DNA from: Pedobacter zeae
Lineage (GTDB): Bacteria > Bacteroidota > Bacteroidia > Sphingobacteriales > Sphingobacteriaceae
NCBI RefSeq assembly: GCF_014196715.1
Contig: NZ_JACIEF010000002.1
Coordinates: 992,001-1,056,000, forward strand
DNA: 64,000 nt
Reading direction: 5' to 3'
The notes under the pieces are model-generated. The model worked only from the letters and a program-made list of their open reading frames with translations, made no database searches and was not told the DNA's origin. This document shows, piece after piece, positions 60,366 through 64,000 of the stretch (position 1 is the stretch's first letter; every line of letters begins with the position of its first letter). The position numbers and the translations under genes were made by a program.

Positions 60366-60863
60366 CTAAACTTCATCACTATTCTTAGGGTAATCAAAAA
60401 ACACCAGTTCACCTGTGCCCTTGCTTATCATTTGCCAGGAGTCAAAAGGAAAAGAAATTAATGCCATACCGGAAGTTGGGATATTGTAAATGTCGCTACC
60501 GCTCAGTTCATTTGCAAAATCGGTAAAACCAGGGTTATGCCCAAACATCATTACAGTATTTGCATCATCAGGCAGGTGGTTTACCACATTTAACAAAGTA
60601 CGGGTACTTGCTTCATAAATGCTTTCTTCATATTGGATCTGATCTAGATGATAAGCCTCTGCAAAATACTTGGCTGTAGATTTTGCCCGTTTTGCCGGAC
60701 TGCTTACTATAAGATCGAATGTAAACCCGCGATTAATTAATCTTTCGGCCATTTCTGGTGCATTTTCTTTACCCCGTTTATTTAAGGGGCGATCGAAATC
60801 TTTTAAATCTAAATTTCCCCAATCCGATTTTCCATGACGGACCAATAGTAACTGCTTAGCCAT
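60366..60863 (-). CDS. Histidine phosphatase, SixA-like
   Basis: The 165 residues of the phosphoglycerate-mutase-like branch: nucleophile His10 in LLLVRHGKSDW, second His in MMFGHNPGFTDF and the family Arg/Glu framework. SixA removes phosphate from phosphohistidine proteins; other small-substrate phosphatases look alike, so the substrate is uncertain. The 5' end overlaps the GT9 gene by 8 nt. Confidence 0.83.
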   Translation of the reverse strand: MAKQLLLVRHGKSDWGNLDLKDFDRPLNKRGKENAPEMAERLINRGFTFDLIVSSPAKRAKSTAKYFAEAYHLDQIQYEESIYEASTRTLLNVVNHLPDDANTVMMFGHNPGFTDFANELSGSDIYNIPTSGMALISFPFDSWQMISKGTGELVFFDYPKNSDEV

Positions 60864-61887
60864 TTAGTTTTTCTTTAATTTTATTTACAATTGTTTCCGG
60901 CTTAATTAAGTCTATACAGTTTTCAACACCGCAGAGGCAAGGTTTGTTTCCATAAATAGAATTTGGCCTGGCAGGATGGTCAATCTGGATGCAGTCGCTT
61001 TCCAGTTGTCCATAACCGAGGAAGCCCGCGTAAGGATGGGTTGGCCCCCATACCGAAACCACCGGAACACCAACAAGTGATGCCATATGCATACCTGATG
61101 AGTCCATGCTCAACATCACATCTAAGTTGGATATGATGGCCAGTTCCTCTGTTAAATTAAAAGTCCCAATTAAATTATAAGTGTTTTTGTAGGTTTTAGC
61201 CCATTTTTCGGCAATTACCTTTTCTTTTTCACCTCCACCAAATATAAAAAGCTCATAGCCCATCCCTGTTAATGAGGCAATTACCTCCTCCATTTTTTCT
61301 AAAGCATATACTTTATAAATATGCTGTGCAAAAGGGGAGATACCTACTTTTTTAGCAGTTTTATTCGTAAACAAATGATGTGCTTTTGCCGGAATCTCTA
61401 AGGGAGACTTATTTATTTTATGGCTGAGTGTAATATTAAAACCCAATTGGCGGAAAACATCTGCATAACGTTCAACAGTTTTTCTGAGGGGTTTAAATAT
61501 CTTATTGTTGAGGCGTATGAGCGCTTTTTTCTCAGCCCTTCCTTTATCTATCCGCTTAATTTCTGTTCCCGTTAAACGAAAAAAGGCAGAAATGGCCCTG
61601 CTTCTTAAATTATCGTGTAAATCTGCTACGGCATCTGGCTTGTAGGTGCAAAGCTCCCTGTAAAGTTTATACAGGCCAACTATCCCTTTATGGATTGTTT
61701 TTGGCTGTATGGGATGGAAGATGAGATGGGGAATATGATCAAAAAATGGTTTAAAGGCCGGCCGGCTTACCATAATGAGCTCAACTGTCGGGTTTTGTTC
61801 TGAAAATTCCCGTAAAACCGAAGCCACCATGGCTACATCGCCCATTGCCGAAAAACGTAAAACAATGATTTTTTGGTTCGATGACAT
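60856..61887 (-). CDS. Glycosyltransferase family 9 (heptosyltransferase-like)
   Basis: The 343 residues of the GT-B fold (IIVLRFSAMGDVAMVASVLRE at the start, as a block; PDAVADLHDNLRSR; GISPFAQH; nucleotide-sugar region MLSMDSSGMHMASLVGVPVVSVWGPTHPYAGF). GT9 enzymes transfer heptose or related sugars during LPS core synthesis in the cytoplasm. It precedes sixA (overlap 8 nt) and follows the DUF4254 gene by 24 nt. Confidence 0.9.
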   Translation of the reverse strand: MSSNQKIIVLRFSAMGDVAMVASVLREFSEQNPTVELIMVSRPAFKPFFDHIPHLIFHPIQPKTIHKGIVGLYKLYRELCTYKPDAVADLHDNLRSRAISAFFRLTGTEIKRIDKGRAEKKALIRLNNKIFKPLRKTVERYADVFRQLGFNITLSHKINKSPLEIPAKAHHLFTNKTAKKVGISPFAQHIYKVYALEKMEEVIASLTGMGYELFIFGGGEKEKVIAEKWAKTYKNTYNLIGTFNLTEELAIISNLDVMLSMDSSGMHMASLVGVPVVSVWGPTHPYAGFLGYGQLESDCIQIDHPARPNSIYGNKPCLCGVENCIDLIKPETIVNKIKEKLNG

Positions 61888-61900
61888 GAATTTCGTTTTC

Positions 61901-61921
61901 GGCTTTGGTCTTTATGCTTTG
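61901..61921. repeat. Three-unit GGCTTTG/GTCTTTA heptamer array
   Basis: Three in-register units across the end of the DUF4254 gene and the 24-nt spacer to the GT9 gene. Same word family as after sucC and murA. Short, so a chance match is possible. Confidence 0.5.
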
Positions 61922-62514
61922 TTATACAATACCGGATTTAAACTCGGATCGTTGTACATTTTCATTTGTTTGTACACTTTCATGTATTTTTTACCGGCTT
62001 CGATATCAGCCAATAACTCGTCAATACTTGTTGAAAGGTCTTCACGCTGCGATAACAGTACATTGAGTTTAGTTTGGCATTGTGCACGGTGTTCAGCAGA
62101 TGCGCTTTCACGTTCGGCCTCTTCCTGCATATGGTAAATTTTTAGTGCCAGTATAGAAAGTCTGTCTATTGCCCAGGCCGGACTTTCGGTATTGATTTTG
62201 GCATCGGGTAAAGCCTGAACGTCTTTATAAAGGTTTAAAAAATAGCCGTCTATAAATTCTACCATATCGGTACGTACCTGGTTTTGTGCATCGATGCGCC
62301 TTTTCCAGCTTAAGCCTTCAACAGGGTCAATCTGGGGGTTACGCACTACATCTTCCATGTGCCATTGGGCAGTATCAATCCAGTTTTTAATGTAAAAAAG
62401 ATGCTCTAAACTTTCAGCATCGTATGGGTTTTCAACCGGGTGGTCAATGTCATCAAACTGGTGGTAGTCTGTAATTACCTGATTAAATATACGGTTGGCA
62501 ATTTCACTTATCAT
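61912..62514 (-). CDS. DUF4254 domain protein
   Basis: The 200 residues are mainly helical and soluble: DYHQFDDIDHPVENPYDAES, then LEHLFYIKNWIDTAQWHMED and a long acidic helix pair (LLSQREDLSTSIDELLADIEAGKK as a block). It matches DUF4254, often found beside GT9 glycosyltransferases in Bacteroidota, as here. Function unknown. Confidence 0.85.
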   Translation of the reverse strand: MISEIANRIFNQVITDYHQFDDIDHPVENPYDAESLEHLFYIKNWIDTAQWHMEDVVRNPQIDPVEGLSWKRRIDAQNQVRTDMVEFIDGYFLNLYKDVQALPDAKINTESPAWAIDRLSILALKIYHMQEEAERESASAEHRAQCQTKLNVLLSQREDLSTSIDELLADIEAGKKYMKVYKQMKMYNDPSLNPVLYNKA

Positions 62515-62535
62515 GGGGCAAAGTTATGGTTTTTT

Positions 62536-62598
62536 ACCACAGATTTTCACAGATACACAGATTTAAACTTATCCGTGTTTATCCTTTTTATCTGTGGT
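62536..62598. repeat. CACAGAT hairpin between polX and DUF4254 genes
   Basis: Three copies of CACAGAT (62538, 62548 and 62556) face ATCCGTG, ATCC and ATCTGTGGT words. ACCACAGAT at the left pairs perfectly with ATCTGTGGT at the right, giving a long imperfect hairpin. Confidence 0.75.
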
Positions 62599-64000
62599 TA
62601 ATTTGTTTTTTTGTGGTTAAAGTAAGCTGTAATTTCTTCCAAAGAGAAAGCATTTAAACATTTATCAGTACTTAAGCCACCTTTGCGGGCTACCAGAATG
62701 CCGTAATGCATATCGTGGAAACCTTCGGTACGGTGTGCATCGGGGTTTACCGACAATAAAACACCTTTTTCGAGTGCATAACGGTGCCAGCGCCAGTCTA
62801 GATCTAAACGTAGCGGATTGGCATTGATTTCGATTACTACCTGGTTGGCCGCACAGGCATCGATAATTTTTTTGTAATCGATGGGGTATCCGGCTCTGCC
62901 TAGCAATAAACGACCGGTTGGATGACCTAAAATAGTCGTGTATGGGTTTTCGATAGCTTTTAACAACCGTGCCGTTGCTTTGGCTTCGTCCATGCGCAGG
63001 TTACTGTGCACGGAGGCGACCACAAAATCGAATGTTTTTAGAATGTCTTCAGCATAATCGAGCGATCCATCACTTAAAATATCGCTTTCAATCCCCTTAA
63101 AAATTTTAAACGGCGCGAGTTTTTTATTCAGTTCGTCTATTTCCTGGTGCTGGTCTAAAACTCTCTGTTCGTTCAGGCCTTTGGCATATACTGCAGTTTT
63201 AGAGTGATCGCAGATTCCTAAATACTGAAGATTTAAGTTCTCCTTGCAATACATGGCCATTTGTTCTAAAGTGTGTACACCATCGCTCCAGGTAGAGTGG
63301 TTATGCAAACTGCCTTTTAAATCTTCATATTGGATCAGTTTGGGGAGTTTGTTTGATTTGGCCAGTTCAATTTCGTCAAAATCTTCACGCAGTTCGGGCT
63401 CGATAAAAGCCAATCCAGCTTTGCTGTAAATTTCTTCTTCATTTGCGAAAGGGCCATTACCCGCTAAAGCCAGTACTTTTTCAACGTGTCCGGCATTTCC
63501 GGTTAAAGTAAACCATTGTAAATAAAAAGATGTTTTTTCTGCCACATCGATTTTAATCCTGAGGCCAGCCTCAGTGGTACAAATGAACGAGTTCCCGGCT
63601 TCAATAAGCGAAAGTGTTTCGAAAGCAGGCAAGCTTTGTTTTATGGCATCAGTATTTTCAGTGCCGATTACGATTTCGAGTTCATCAATAATTTCGCATG
63701 CCCTGCGGTATTGACCAGCAAAGCCCAAAAGTGCATTTCCATCAATATTGGCCACCCAGGCAGAAAGTTGGGTAAACAAAGTTTTGGCAAAACCTTCAAC
63801 CTGTGCATATAAAAACCTGCCATTGGCAGCCAACTTAAACTCAATTGCATTTTTAATTTCTTCCTGTGTTTTTAACCCGAAGCCCTTGGCTTCAATCAGG
63901 CGGTTTTCATTACAGGCGTAATAGAGTTCACCGATACTCTCTATCCCAAGCGTTCGCCAAATAATGAAAATCTTTTTTGGACCGATACCTTTAATGCCGA
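62598..64000 (-). CDS. polX: DNA polymerase X family protein with PHP domain, 5' end outside the window
   Basis: About 467 codons are visible and the frame stays open to the right edge (first complete codon at 63998), so the N-terminus is missing. The upstream part has a helix-hairpin-helix (GIKGIGPKKIFIIW). The C-terminal PHP nuclease domain is complete, with metal-binding motifs LHNHSTWSDG, GICDHS, KGIESDIL, VVASVHSN, GHPTGRLL and NPDAHRTEG. The family fills short gaps and has 3'-5' exonuclease activity in base-excision repair. Total length would be about 550 residues by family comparison. Confidence 0.88.
   Translation of the reverse strand, partial: GIKGIGPKKIFIIWRTLGIESIGELYYACNENRLIEAKGFGLKTQEEIKNAIEFKLAANGRFLYAQVEGFAKTLFTQLSAWVANIDGNALLGFAGQYRRACEIIDELEIVIGTENTDAIKQSLPAFETLSLIEAGNSFICTTEAGLRIKIDVAEKTSFYLQWFTLTGNAGHVEKVLALAGNGPFANEEEIYSKAGLAFIEPELREDFDEIELAKSNKLPKLIQYEDLKGSLHNHSTWSDGVHTLEQMAMYCKENLNLQYLGICDHSKTAVYAKGLNEQRVLDQHQEIDELNKKLAPFKIFKGIESDILSDGSLDYAEDILKTFDFVVASVHSNLRMDEAKATARLLKAIENPYTTILGHPTGRLLLGRAGYPIDYKKIIDACAANQVVIEINANPLRLDLDWRWHRYALEKGVLLSVNPDAHRTEGFHDMHYGILVARKGGLSTDKCLNAFSLEEITAYFNHKKTN

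Noticed and set aside
62598..63833. Complete 411-codon PHP protein starting at TTG 63833
   Set aside because: The frame stays open to the window edge and encodes a helix-hairpin-helix typical of PolX, so the gene is truncated by the window.

Overview
The window is a stretch of a Bacteroidota chromosome, most probably Sphingobacteriaceae and close to Pedobacter. This rests on several things. Promoters match the Bacteroidetes form (TTTG about 19 nt before TAnnTTTG). The primary sigma factor is the short 286-residue type. Families typical of the phylum are present (DUF4290, DUF4254, DUF4173-like, Bacteroidetes-type AMP nucleosidase, HTTM). Large tandem FtsX/MacB permeases and the local intergenic repeats also fit. 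No rRNA, phage, transposase or CRISPR array is seen.

Layout. 0-9 kb: a siroheme-type methyltransferase (cobA), a repeat-filled gap of about 770 bp, then glycogen and trehalose genes (glgA, glgC, a GH15 hydrolase, and a convergent fused trehalose-phosphate synthase/phosphatase). 9-30 kb: one large export locus. A sigma-54 activator and its histidine kinase are divergent from a HlyD-like adaptor, a MacB/LolD-type ATPase, six tandem FtsX-like permeases of about 790-808 residues and a second, divergent ATPase. The intergenic region holds a good -24/-12 sigma-54 promoter and two 16-nt dyads 21 bp apart, so the local activator probably drives the operon. 30-36.6 kb: an HTTM-like membrane gene pair, two paralogous small secreted proteins sharing a promoter architecture, and a divergent module (small protein, multi-pass membrane protein, NarX-type kinase, LuxR-type regulator), then a cobalamin-binding-like protein and a lipoprotein. 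36.9-43.5 kb: two near-identical tRNA-Leu(UAG) genes with duplicated promoters, then tig, a four-helix-bundle (S23) gene, clpP, clpX, an AMP nucleosidase, and convergent rpoD. 43.9-50 kb: a DUF2975/YozG pair, sucC, and a four-gene membrane/regulator operon. 50-57.6 kb: lolD, a pre-ATP-grasp-like protein, a HAD-like protein with an altered nucleophile, an S41 protease lipoprotein, dprA, and a cystathionine beta-synthase/cysteine synthase with CBS domains. 57.8-64 kb (minus strand): murA, DUF4290, and polX, DUF4254, a GT9 glycosyltransferase and sixA in transcription order; polX runs off the right edge.

The most unusual feature is not a gene. About twenty spacers carry short degenerate arrays with a seven-base period. 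Different spacers use different word families (ACCCTAA/ACCTTAA, TTTGGCG, TTGATAC, GCTTTGG/TCTTTAA, GATGTAA, TCTCATA, CACAGAT). Many arrays are arranged as inverted halves that can fold into hairpins, and they lie just before start codons or between a stop codon and its terminator. They mark every junction of the permease operon. I know of no described function for them in this group. A second layer is a set of longer dispersed modules (a 215-bp direct repeat with a third copy 44 kb away, and MITE-like elements with GTCATCCTGAA ends). All functional calls come from reading motifs; no database search was run.
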